Positions 1-8,183 of a stretch of 64,000 bases of DNA are shown here, piece after piece. Every line of letters begins with the position of its first letter. Position 1 is the stretch's first letter. Under the pieces are notes generated by a model that did no database searches, had not been told where the DNA came from, and saw only the letters and a program-made list of their open reading frames with translations. The stretch comes from Candidatus Zhuqueibacterota bacterium (lineage in GTDB: Bacteria; Zhuqueibacterota; Zhuqueibacteria; Residuimicrobiales; Krinioviventaceae): positions 1 to 64,000 of the forward strand of contig JAFGKD010000078.1 in assembly GCA_016928775.1 (NCBI GenBank), in the 5' to 3' direction. Both the position numbers and the translations under genes were made by a program.

Positions 1-339
1 CAAATTGACGGCTTCGCCGTCATGCATTCACAAAGAGAATGCACTCCAAATAGGCACTGCTTTTCTGAGTTAATAGAGCAATCATTATATCTTTTCCATT
101 TTCGGCTGCATCCGGGCGCAAGGGTTGGCGACAATCAAACTTTTATCCACCCGACAAGTCCAGAGGATTGACGTTTATGCAAGCGCTAGCAGTCCGGGCT
201 TCTGCGACCGAATGGTCTGAAAAAGAGCCGAGTACGCAAGATTTGTCGGATTGATGGCCAGCCGACTCTACTTTTGCTTGTGAGCAAAGACTCTTTTATA
301 TCAGATAATTTATGAGCCATACGTAAAGACGATTACAAA
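1..339. other. Intergenic region upstream of the GH51 gene, with two small hairpins
   Basis: No convincing gene is seen. Two short palindromes lie at the left edge: GACGGC/GCCGTC around a TTC loop (7-21) and GCATTC/GAATGC around a 7-base loop (24-42). They could be the 3' end of a transcript from a gene left of the window, but no T-tract follows. Frame 1 stays open from base 1 to about 171, which is short enough to be chance. The rest should contain the promoter of the arabinofuranosidase gene; no clear -35/-10 pair was recognised. Confidence 0.4.
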
Positions 340-2331
340 ATGAACTCTTCTGTTTACCGCAGAACCATGTGGCTGTTAGCCACTCTGGCCTGTATGGTAG
401 GTGCGCAACCACAACTCACTGTAAATGTTGGCCAACCCGGCGCCACTATTAGCCCCACCATGTACGGGATATTTTTTGAAGATATCAATTTTGCTGCTGA
501 CGGCGGACTTTATGCCGAGCTTGTGAAAAACCGCTCCTTTGAGTTTGATCGCCCGTTACAGGGATGGCAGATTCTCAAAAAATCCGGGGCAGATGCGCGC
601 ATACTCATATTGCGTGATGAAACCCGGCCACGAAATCCCCGATTCGTCCGCATGCTCGTAAACCGGCCAGGTCAAGAATTCGGGCTGAGCAATGAGGGTT
701 TCCGGGGCATGGGTATTCGTCAAAATGCAGACTACCGGTTTAGCATTGCGGCGCGTCAGGTCGCAGGGGATATCCATGCTCTGCGAATTGAACTGGTCAA
801 TGAAGAAGCTCAAAGTCTCGCGCATACACAAATAGAGGGTTTTTCATCAGATTGGCAAACATATCATAGCGACTTGACGTCCGATGCGACGGCGCTTCAA
901 GCCAGACTTAACATCTGGGTTGAAGGTCGCGGAACACTGGATATCGATGTGGTATCGCTTTTTCCAAAAGATACGTGGAAAGGACGAGAAAACGGCCTCC
1001 GCCCTGATCTGGTGCAACTGCTGGCTGATATGCAACCCGGTTTTCTACGGTTTCCGGGCGGCTGTATCGTCGAGGGTTTTGATCTCTCGCAACGCTATCA
1101 GTGGAAGAATACGCTAGGCCCAATAAACGAACGCATCCTGAATATCAATCGTTGGAATTTTGAATTCAAACATCGGCAAACGCCTGACTATTATCAATCT
1201 TATGGATTGGGTTTCTATGAATATTTTTTGTTAGCCGAAGACTTGGGGGCCGAACCTATGCCGATTATCAACTGTGGCATGGCGTGCCAGTTCAATACGG
1301 CTGAATTGACTCCAATGGATCAGCTCGATCCCTATGTCCAGGATGCTATAGATTTGATTGAATTTGCCAATGGCCCAACTGAGAGTAACTGGGGGACAAT
1401 CCGCGCTCAAATGGGCCACCCAGAACCATTCAATATGAAAATGATCGGAATAGGTAACGAGCAATGGGGGCCACAGTATGTCGAGCGCTATAAAGTTTTT
1501 GCCAAGACGATCAAAGATAAATATCCCGATATGCAACTTATTGCCGCGACTGGTTCGGATGGTACAATTTTCCCGAACGGCGAAGAGGAGATCGAATACC
1601 TTTGGTCGTTTTGGAGTCAACTCAAACCCGATATTGTCGATGAACATTTTTACCGTAAACCGGAATGGTTTCTCGAGAATACAGGCTGGTACAATTCGTA
1701 TGATCGCACGGGACCGAAACTGTTCGTTGGTGAATATGCCTCGCAGAGTGTGGGAGTGGGAAGTCCGGAAAACCGTAACAGCTGGAAGTGCGCCTTGTAT
1801 GAAGCAGCTTTTATGACCGGCCTGGAGCGCAATGCAGATTTGGTGACGATGACGTGCTATGCGCCATTATTCGGCCACGAACAAGCCTGGCAGTGGCGTC
1901 CCGATTTGATCTGGTTTGATAATCTTATTAGTTACGGTTCCGCTAACTATTATGTGCAAAAACTCTTTGGTCTTCATCCCGGCACACATGTGTTAGCAAT
2001 TCAAATTGATGGAAATCCCAACCTCGAAAAGAACAAGAAAGGACTGCACGCCAGTGCGACTCTGGATAAAAGGAATAGTCAAGCCATTATCAAAGTTGTC
2101 AACGTCGCTGACAATCCTGTTAAAGCCACGATTAATTTGCATGATACAAAATTGGCTGGCAGTATAGCTACGGTCATCCTGTTGACTTCGAAGTACTTGA
2201 CGGATGAAAATTCCTTGAATGAGCCCCGGAAAATTTATCCCGAAGAAACATCACTTGAGATCAATAGCTCACGCTTTATGTATACGTTCAAGCCAATTTC
2301 TCTGACGATTTTACGTGTACCGGTAAGATAA
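340..2331 (+). CDS. Secreted GH51 alpha-L-arabinofuranosidase
   Basis: This 663-residue protein is predicted to hydrolyse terminal alpha-L-arabinofuranosyl residues from arabinoxylan, arabinan or related hemicellulose. A signal peptide (about residues 1-22) ends in Ala followed by Gln, so it is exported. The mature N-terminus has the family start (YGIFFEDINFAADGGLYAEL) of GH51. A carbohydrate-binding-like beta region (about 80-210) is followed by the TIM barrel. The acid/base Glu is E374 in GIGNEQWG and the nucleophile is E465 in FVGEYAS; the C-terminal beta-sandwich covers about 550-663. Length fits the larger, secreted GH51 type. The type-B carboxylesterase lies about 100 bases downstream on the same strand and may act on the same esterified polysaccharide (inference). 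Family assignment is firm; exact substrate is not. Confidence 0.93.
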   Translation: MNSSVYRRTMWLLATLACMVGAQPQLTVNVGQPGATISPTMYGIFFEDINFAADGGLYAELVKNRSFEFDRPLQGWQILKKSGADARILILRDETRPRNPRFVRMLVNRPGQEFGLSNEGFRGMGIRQNADYRFSIAARQVAGDIHALRIELVNEEAQSLAHTQIEGFSSDWQTYHSDLTSDATALQARLNIWVEGRGTLDIDVVSLFPKDTWKGRENGLRPDLVQLLADMQPGFLRFPGGCIVEGFDLSQRYQWKNTLGPINERILNINRWNFEFKHRQTPDYYQSYGLGFYEYFLLAEDLGAEPMPIINCGMACQFNTAELTPMDQLDPYVQDAIDLIEFANGPTESNWGTIRAQMGHPEPFNMKMIGIGNEQWGPQYVERYKVFAKTIKDKYPDMQLIAATGSDGTIFPNGEEEIEYLWSFWSQLKPDIVDEHFYRKPEWFLENTGWYNSYDRTGPKLFVGEYASQSVGVGSPENRNSWKCALYEAAFMTGLERNADLVTMTCYAPLFGHEQAWQWRPDLIWFDNLISYGSANYYVQKLFGLHPGTHVLAIQIDGNPNLEKNKKGLHASATLDKRNSQAIIKVVNVADNPVKATINLHDTKLAGSIATVILLTSKYLTDENSLNEPRKIYPEETSLEINSSRFMYTFKPISLTILRVPVR

Positions 2332-2430
2332 ATATAAATTCCCTGTTGGTGACGCGAAATTAATATGCAGTTTGACTTTTTCAACCGGATTATTTAACAT
2401 TAATGAACACTTCACGTGAGGAAATTCAAC

Positions 2431-4059
2431 ATGATAAGGCTGATTTTTACAATTATTGTATCTATTTTATTGAGTTTATCACTCATGGCGCAGCATAATT
2501 CCGTACAGGTAAAAATTGAAAGTGGCATCATTGAGGGATTCCACGATGCCGAAAGTGGTCTGGATACGTACTTTGGCATTCCGTTCGCCAAACCGCCTGT
2601 TGGCACACTGCGATGGACAGCGCCACAACCGGTCGATAATTGGGATGGCGTGTTAGAAACCAAATATTTTGCACCACGTCCGGTTCAGGCGAATGTCTTT
2701 GGCGACATGAAGTTCAGATCGGAGCGTATGAGTGAAGATTGCCTTTACCTCAACGTCTGGGCACCGGCACGGAAAAGTGCCGAGGGGCTTCCTGTCCTGG
2801 TCTATTTTTACGGTGGCGGCTTTGTCGCCGGCGATGGCTCCGAGCCGCGCTATGATGGTGCGAGCATGGCGAAAAAAGGCATGATCGCCCTGACCGTGAA
2901 TTATCGTTTGAACATTTTTGGCTTTTTCGCGCATCCGGAACTCAGCGCCGAAGCGCCGTACAAGGCATCGGGTAATTACGGTTTGTTAGATCAAAATTTG
3001 GCGTTACAATGGGTGCAAAAAAACATTGCCGCGTTCGGTGGCGATCCACATCGTGTGACGATCGCCGGTGAATCCGCCGGCTCTATTTCAGTGAGTGCTC
3101 AGATGGTCTCTCCGCTGTCAAAAAATTTGATCGCCGGTGCCATTGGCGAAAGCGGCGCCGCCATAAATCCAACGCTGTTTCCAATATCATTGGCCGAAGC
3201 CGAAAAAACCGGACTGGAATTTGCAGAAAATACCGGCTACCATTCATTAGCTGAATTGCGAGCCTCAAGTACGGACGAGATTTTTGAGATCTACAACAAA
3301 TCAGGTCGATTTGGCTTCTCAACCGTTGTAGATGGCTATTTTTATCCAAAGACGCTTCCCGAAATTTTTAACGCCGGCGAGCACGCCCGGGTGCCGCTGT
3401 TGCTGGGATGGAATTCAGCTGAAATTCCGGGTATAGCCTTTATGCAGGGATTACCTTATACCGAGGAGAACTATCGCAAAAAAGTCAAAGAAGCTTATCC
3501 CGACGATTACGAAGAGGTTTTACTGCTCTACCCGCATGGCTCGGAAAAAGAAATCGAATTATCGGCAACAGCCCTTGCCTCGGACAGGTTCATCGCCTAT
3601 AGCACCTGGAAGTGGTTTGACTTGCATCGGAAGAACAGCTCGCAGCCGGTTTTCAGATATCTCTACAGCAAGCTGCGACCACCATTGGTCGATCAAACCC
3701 TTGCCTCTGGGCTGGCTGGTGGCACGGTGAAAAAGGATGAAAACGCCTTTAAAATGCCCGAATCTGTGGGAGCACCGCACGCTTGCGAAATAGAATACTG
3801 TTTGGGAAATTTGCACCTGGTCAAAGAGTATGCCTGGACTGCAGAAGACTATAAAGTCTCGGAATTCATGCAGAACTATTTTGCCAATTTTATCTTAACC
3901 GGCAATCCAAACGGCGAGAATCTTCCTGAATGGCCGGCTGCCAGTGCAATGGATTCGACCCCGCCGGTGATGATCATTGATGTGGAACCCAAGGTCATAG
4001 CTGCCGAAAACGACGACCGTTATCTGTTTTTAGACAAAGCCTATTGCAATGATAAATAG
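2431..4059 (+). CDS. Secreted type-B carboxylesterase
   Basis: An alpha/beta-hydrolase of the carboxylesterase/cholinesterase (COesterase) family, 542 residues from the ATG at 2431. That start is preferred over an in-frame GTG at 2416 because AGGA at 2419-2422 sits 8 bases before the ATG and the product begins directly with a signal peptide ending at LMA|Q. The catalytic triad is visible: nucleophile S215 in GESAGS, E331 in NSAEIPG and H450 in GAPHACEIEY. The oxyanion-hole segment is YFYGGGFVAGDG. Such periplasmic or secreted esterases remove ester substituents from sugars or lipids; beside a GH51 enzyme, de-esterification of plant polysaccharide is plausible but inferred. Confidence 0.92.
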   Translation: MIRLIFTIIVSILLSLSLMAQHNSVQVKIESGIIEGFHDAESGLDTYFGIPFAKPPVGTLRWTAPQPVDNWDGVLETKYFAPRPVQANVFGDMKFRSERMSEDCLYLNVWAPARKSAEGLPVLVYFYGGGFVAGDGSEPRYDGASMAKKGMIALTVNYRLNIFGFFAHPELSAEAPYKASGNYGLLDQNLALQWVQKNIAAFGGDPHRVTIAGESAGSISVSAQMVSPLSKNLIAGAIGESGAAINPTLFPISLAEAEKTGLEFAENTGYHSLAELRASSTDEIFEIYNKSGRFGFSTVVDGYFYPKTLPEIFNAGEHARVPLLLGWNSAEIPGIAFMQGLPYTEENYRKKVKEAYPDDYEEVLLLYPHGSEKEIELSATALASDRFIAYSTWKWFDLHRKNSSQPVFRYLYSKLRPPLVDQTLASGLAGGTVKKDENAFKMPESVGAPHACEIEYCLGNLHLVKEYAWTAEDYKVSEFMQNYFANFILTGNPNGENLPEWPAASAMDSTPPVMIIDVEPKVIAAENDDRYLFLDKAYCNDK

Positions 4060-4193
4060 GGTACAAAAAATTCAGAGGTGTTGGCATGCACATCCGCGAT
4101 ATGCTGATATTGACTGGTTCAGATATGTTTCTCTTGATTCTGACAAATAAAACCATGAGATGGTGATAAAAATTTATACACTCCGGCAATACC

Positions 4194-5744
4194 ATGGGTT
4201 TTAGAGAGATTATCCTCAAGCTGCCGACCGATTACACCCGGGCGCAGCTCGAAAAACAAATCGCCAAAAAGCTGCAGCTAAAATCGTTTACCTTTCAAAT
4301 CGAGCGTAAAAGCCTTGATGCGCGCAAAAAGCATGATATTCACTGGCAGTTGCAGGTCGGCGTGGTCTCGGAAGAGCTCAAAAGTGGCGTCTCGCCAGAT
4401 CAACCCGTCTTGAGCATTCCCTATCGCACGCGAAAAAAAAAGGTAGTTGTGATTGGCAGCGGTCCGGCGGGATTTTTTGCTGCGTTTGTTCTGCAAAAGG
4501 CGGGATTCGACACCACCATCCTTGAACGCGGTACGGAAGTGAGCAAACGCGCACAGGACATTGCACTTTTTGAAGACACCGGGCACTTTAGCGCCAACAG
4601 CAATTACGCCTTTGGCGAAGGCGGTGCCGGCACATTCTCTGACGGCAAGCTCACGTCGCGTACGAAAAACATCACCGCCGAAAAAGACTATATGATCAGG
4701 AGTTACGTCGCCGCCGATGCGCCGGCGGAAATTGCCTATTTAGCGCATCCGCATATCGGCAGTGATAATTTGCGGATAGTGGTGCAAAATCTGCGCGAGC
4801 GCTTTCAAAACGATGGCGGCACTATACTTTTTGAAACCATGCTGCACGATATTGTGGCCAAAGGTGGACACGTGACGGACATTATCACATCTGCGGGAAC
4901 ATTGCAGCCGGATGAGCTCATTGTCGCCACCGGGCATTCTGCCTATGAAACCTACCGGATGCTCATTCGTCGCGGTCTGCACTTTCGCGCCAAAAATTTT
5001 GCCATTGGCTATCGTGCTGAACATCGCCAGCAGCTCATCAACCTGGCGCAATGGGGAGACGAACGATTGCCCGGCGTCAAAGCCGCCGAGTATCGTCTCA
5101 CCGCACGCGCAACAGACCGCCCGGTTTATACCTTTTGCATGTGTCCCGGCGGCACAGTGGTGCCCGCCACCGCTTATGCGAACACCAATATTGTCAACGG
5201 CATGAGCGATTATCAACGCCAGGGCACTTTTGCCAACGCCGCAATTGTCGCCGGCGTACATCCCGATGAATTGTTAGGACGCGAGGCTTCGGCGATCGAT
5301 ACACTCGATTACCTGGCTGATCTGGAGGCGCAATTTTTTGAATATAGCAAAAGTTATGCTGCGCCCTGCTGTTCGATCCACGATTTTATGAACAAAAGGG
5401 AAACCGATCAGCCGCTCCAATCAAGTTATCCGCTCGGGCTGAAACAGGCGCCCTTGTGGAGCATGCTGCCCGCAGCGGTCACCGCAGCGATACGAACTGG
5501 ATTAAATGAATTTGCTCGCAAACTTGCCGGCTATGACACTGGCATTCTGCTCGGTCTGGAGAGTAAAACATCCGCGCCAGTGCAAGTGGCCCGCGAGCGT
5601 CACGGGTTGTGTCAGGGATTCGACAATCTTTATATGGTTGGCGAAGGCAGCGGCTGGGCCGGCGGCATCATTTCGAGTGGTGTGGACGGGATACGGGCGG
5701 CGAAAAGCATCATTGATGAAACACAGATACTATCATTCATTTAA
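4194..5744 (+). CDS. COG2509-type FAD-dependent dehydrogenase
   Basis: A 516-residue flavoprotein of the uncharacterised COG2509 family. Residues 1-75 form the small N-terminal domain with many Lys/Arg typical of the family. The dinucleotide-binding GSGPAG motif is at about 88-93 followed by the acidic end of strand beta2 (ILERG). A second family signature, ANSNYAFGEGGAGTFSDGKL, follows at about 137-156. The C-terminal part carries GEGSGWAGGI, which closes the FAD site. No signal peptide; cytoplasmic. The physiological substrate is unknown. The last nine codons (DETQILSFI) and the stop lie inside the dispersed repeat described at 5716-5807, so the native C-terminus seems to have been replaced by repeat sequence. 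No operon partner is obvious. Confidence 0.88.
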   Translation: MGFREIILKLPTDYTRAQLEKQIAKKLQLKSFTFQIERKSLDARKKHDIHWQLQVGVVSEELKSGVSPDQPVLSIPYRTRKKKVVVIGSGPAGFFAAFVLQKAGFDTTILERGTEVSKRAQDIALFEDTGHFSANSNYAFGEGGAGTFSDGKLTSRTKNITAEKDYMIRSYVAADAPAEIAYLAHPHIGSDNLRIVVQNLRERFQNDGGTILFETMLHDIVAKGGHVTDIITSAGTLQPDELIVATGHSAYETYRMLIRRGLHFRAKNFAIGYRAEHRQQLINLAQWGDERLPGVKAAEYRLTARATDRPVYTFCMCPGGTVVPATAYANTNIVNGMSDYQRQGTFANAAIVAGVHPDELLGREASAIDTLDYLADLEAQFFEYSKSYAAPCCSIHDFMNKRETDQPLQSSYPLGLKQAPLWSMLPAAVTAAIRTGLNEFARKLAGYDTGILLGLESKTSAPVQVARERHGLCQGFDNLYMVGEGSGWAGGIISSGVDGIRAAKSIIDETQILSFI

Positions 5745-5807
5745 ATTTTTGATCTCCAGTCCCAAAACTTTCTCGAAACAAAGCCGAAAAATCCGTGAAT
5801 ATCCGTA
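5716..5807 (+). repeat. Dispersed MITE-like repeat, copy A (left-truncated)
   Basis: Matches the inner and right part of the complete copies: a GATGAAACACAGAT block, TCATTCATTT, a CTCCAGTCCCAAAACTTTCT block, then AAAGCCGAAAAATCCGTG and ATCCGT. It lacks the left terminal inverted repeat and the final GTGGCTT. It overlaps the 3' end of the COG2509 gene and supplies its stop codon. Forty bases further on a complete copy (B) begins, so two copies sit in tandem here. Confidence 0.8.
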
Positions 5808-5846
5808 CTACAAATCTGCAACATCGTGTTTTTTAGCAAAGTATAT

Positions 5847-5974
5847 AAGCCACGGATGTTCACGAATGAAACACAAATCATATCATTCATTTTAAGCCTT
5901 TTTAACCTCCAGTCCCAAAGCTTTTTCGAAGCAAAGCCGAAAAATCCGTGAAAATCCGTGTGCATCCGTGGCTT
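5847..5974 (+). repeat. Dispersed MITE-like repeat, copy B (complete, 128 bp)
   Basis: Begins AAGCCACGGATG and ends CATCCGTGGCTT, so the ends are imperfect terminal inverted repeats containing the CACGGATG subunit. The interior holds AAGCCTTTTTAACCTCCAGT and GAAGCAAAGCCGAAAAATCC. The same 128-base length is found in copy C. It is flanked on the left by an AACATCGTGTTTTTTAGCAA block and on the right (5980-6003) by a GCGGCCAAAGGCCGC hairpin; both flanks recur at copy C, so the mobile or duplicated unit may be about 190 bp. No coding capacity. Confidence 0.85.
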
Positions 5975-6039
5975 TTAATTTGGCGGCGGCCAAAGGCCGC
6001 ACCATGATGTCGGTAAAAGTACGCATTATTCCGATGAGC

Positions 6040-6522
6040 CTACTTTTTGCCCCAAAGATTTTTTATTATCCGATCCAATCCCGCATACCAGCCGCTATTC
6101 GACACGGCGATGAACAGCAGGGCCACCAGCTCGACAATATTTTTATTGATGATCAAATAATTGCCTTCCATTGGAATGGAATAATAATAGCCGACAAATG
6201 GTGGGTTGGCGAGATAATACAACAAGATCAGCAGCATTCCGAAAACTGCCGACAAGCGTGTAAAACAGCCAAGAATTAACGCCAGACCGATGGCGATCAA
6301 TCCCCAGATATTCAATTGATTGACCACTGCCAATACTCCCGGGGAATCGGCCATCCATTGAAAAAGCGGCGCCAGGAAGCCGCGTGACTGAGCCAAATAG
6401 CCGGCGGCGGACCAGTTTGCCTTTAATAATTTGGCCACGCCCTCATATAAAAAATGCCATCCGATCACTACTCGCAACAGGACCAATACAACTTTTTGCA
6501 CAAATGTAAATTTATCATTCAT
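6040..6522 (-). CDS. DoxX-family membrane protein
   Basis: A 160-residue protein with about four transmembrane helices. The N-terminal VLLRVVIGWHFLYEGVAKL is the typical first helix of DoxX-like proteins, and the Gly-rich helix IWGLIAIGLALILGCFTRLSAVFG matches the family. It lies in the inner membrane. Biochemical function of the family is poorly defined (quinone-linked electron transfer and redox homeostasis have been proposed). It starts 18 bases after the end of the upstream Gfo/Idh/MocA gene with AAGGGAAA as ribosome-binding site, so the two are probably co-transcribed. The pairing of DoxX with a Tat-exported oxidoreductase suggests a membrane electron sink, which is inference. Confidence 0.82.
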   Translation of the reverse strand: MNDKFTFVQKVVLVLLRVVIGWHFLYEGVAKLLKANWSAAGYLAQSRGFLAPLFQWMADSPGVLAVVNQLNIWGLIAIGLALILGCFTRLSAVFGMLLILLYYLANPPFVGYYYSIPMEGNYLIINKNIVELVALLFIAVSNSGWYAGLDRIIKNLWGKK

Positions 6523-6540
6523 GGTGTTTTCCCTTTCGCC

Positions 6541-7953
6541 TTAAATCTCAAATTCTGCCGGATCGAACGTCAATCGCCGCTGAGCAGCAATCGCTTCATT
6601 TACTTTGAGAACCGAGACGGCGGTCTCATAACCGATCTCCGCTGGACAGTTCAAAGCCTCTCGGCCTCGAATGGCGTTAAAAAAATTCTGCAGATGCGGT
6701 TTGTGATAGGGATCGTAAAACTCAATCGGAATTTGGTGTTCATCCGGCGACACGCTTTCGCGAACATCCAATCGATTGCTGATGTCCAGCTCCTTTTTCA
6801 TCATCTGGATTTTCGGCGCGGTAACGTATCCTTTGCGCACCCACTCGTCCCAATCCGGTGCATTCGGTTGACGATAGATTGAACCCGCTGTACCGCCGGC
6901 TTCTGATTCGGAAATCACCAGAGTGCCTTGATCTCCCATAAAGTTTTCAAAATAACCCAGACTGCCATTGGTGGTTTGCGTTTGATAATAGGCGCGCGCC
7001 ACACCTTCTGGCGTCTCGTACTCGTAAATCGCCATGACGGTGTCATACCATTCGTGCGCCTCGGGTGAAAAATAATCCGTGCCGCCGCTGGCGATGACCG
7101 CACGCGGGCGAGCCTGGAGAAACCAGTTGTAAATATCAATCTGATGTGATCCGAGATCGACGATGGGACCACCGCCCAATCCCTTGTACCAGCGCCAGTT
7201 ACTGAATTGCTGCATAGAATCATAGCCATACTTTTTCAAAGTGTCCGTGTCAATGGCATAGCGAGCCGGCCATCCAAGATCCTCCTGCACGGAGCGGTTC
7301 CATTGGCCGTTTACCGTGACAATGCGGCCTAACAATCCGGCTTCTTTGATGATTTTTTCGTAACAATGGATATAACGCGGGTGACTGCGACGTTGATGGC
7401 CAATCTGCAACAGCTTGCCGGTTTGTCGCGCTCCCTTTACCATTTCAGCCGCACCTTCCAGCGTATTTGACATCTCTTTCTCGCAATATACATTCAAACC
7501 GGCATTCAGACAATCAACCGCGTGACGACTGTGCCAAAAATCCGGGGTGGCAATGACAACGGCATCAAGCTCCTTCTCTTTGTCTAACATCTCGCGATAA
7601 TCTTCATAGCCGTTCACTTCAAACTTGTACTTGCTCAGCAAATTGACCGCACGTTTGAGATTATAGTCGGCCCAAATATCGCATACAGCGCGAAATCTCA
7701 GACCCGGGATTTGCAGCATGGCGTTGAGCAGCACCGATCCCTGGGCACCGGCTCCCAACAGAGCGACGTTAAGCTCCTCACCTTCCTCAGTGACTTCGGT
7801 GGTGCCGAGTTTTATTTCCTTTTGCGCTTTGACGTATTGCCGTTCTTTGGCCAGGGCATAACCAAAAAGCCCAATAACCGGTACGGTTGCTACGCCCTGG
7901 AGAAAATCACGACGGCCAAGCTTGCCGCGCTCTTCTTTTTTTGGTGTGTCCAT
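6541..7953 (-). CDS. Tat-exported Gfo/Idh/MocA-family oxidoreductase
   Basis: A 470-residue NAD(P)-dependent sugar or polyol oxidoreductase of the Gfo/Idh/MocA family. The N-terminus carries a twin-arginine signal (GRRDFLQG at about 13-20 followed by a hydrophobic stretch), so it should be exported folded with its cofactor. The Rossmann motif LLGAGAQG follows, then DAVVIATPDFWH and the EKEMS segment at the place of the usual EKP. The C-terminal alpha/beta domain has GGGPIVDLGSHQIDIYNW, which supplies the catalytic Asp/His region. The start is taken at the second of two close ATGs because GGAG lies 6 bases before it. Substrate unknown; glycoside oxidation in the periplasm is the usual inference. 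It heads a two-gene unit with DoxX. Confidence 0.9.
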   Translation of the reverse strand: MDTPKKEERGKLGRRDFLQGVATVPVIGLFGYALAKERQYVKAQKEIKLGTTEVTEEGEELNVALLGAGAQGSVLLNAMLQIPGLRFRAVCDIWADYNLKRAVNLLSKYKFEVNGYEDYREMLDKEKELDAVVIATPDFWHSRHAVDCLNAGLNVYCEKEMSNTLEGAAEMVKGARQTGKLLQIGHQRRSHPRYIHCYEKIIKEAGLLGRIVTVNGQWNRSVQEDLGWPARYAIDTDTLKKYGYDSMQQFSNWRWYKGLGGGPIVDLGSHQIDIYNWFLQARPRAVIASGGTDYFSPEAHEWYDTVMAIYEYETPEGVARAYYQTQTTNGSLGYFENFMGDQGTLVISESEAGGTAGSIYRQPNAPDWDEWVRKGYVTAPKIQMMKKELDISNRLDVRESVSPDEHQIPIEFYDPYHKPHLQNFFNAIRGREALNCPAEIGYETAVSVLKVNEAIAAQRRLTFDPAEFEI

Positions 7954-8183
7954 GTTCATCTCCTATTTATTGATATAGGTACTGATTGATGTCAAGTGCT
8001 TAAAGATATACGAAATAAAGCAAAAAAGCATGCAAAATTTTGTCATATTTACACATTTTTACATTAGGATGTCCACTTGACTTTCCGTGCGCCGCACTTT
8101 TTGCTTGTTTCGAGTCTTATACTTTTTATCTTCAATTTACAATAAATGCGCTTTAGCCATTTCAACAAATATTGAGGGACATT
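7954..8183. promoter_or_regulatory. Divergent intergenic region between Gfo/Idh/MocA and GH92 genes
   Basis: About 230 bases separate two divergently transcribed sugar-metabolism genes, so promoters for both should lie here. The stretch near 7995-8065 is AT-rich with several TTTACA/TTTTAC runs. No operator palindrome or confident -35/-10 pair was recognised. Confidence 0.3.

Noticed and set aside
1..171. Open frame from the left edge, 56 codons, as a possible gene tail
   Set aside because: It runs through two palindromes, has no recognisable product, and this length is easily reached by chance.
4086..4166. 26-codon ORF after the esterase with GAGGTG before its ATG
   Set aside because: Too short to support and without context; could be a chance frame in the 134-base gap.
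5741..5965. Minus-strand 74-codon frame and overlapping plus-strand frames in the repeats (also 11454-11850)
   Set aside because: They translate the dispersed repeat; HTDFHGFFGF- and VHPWL-like peptides are typical spurious products of such repeats.
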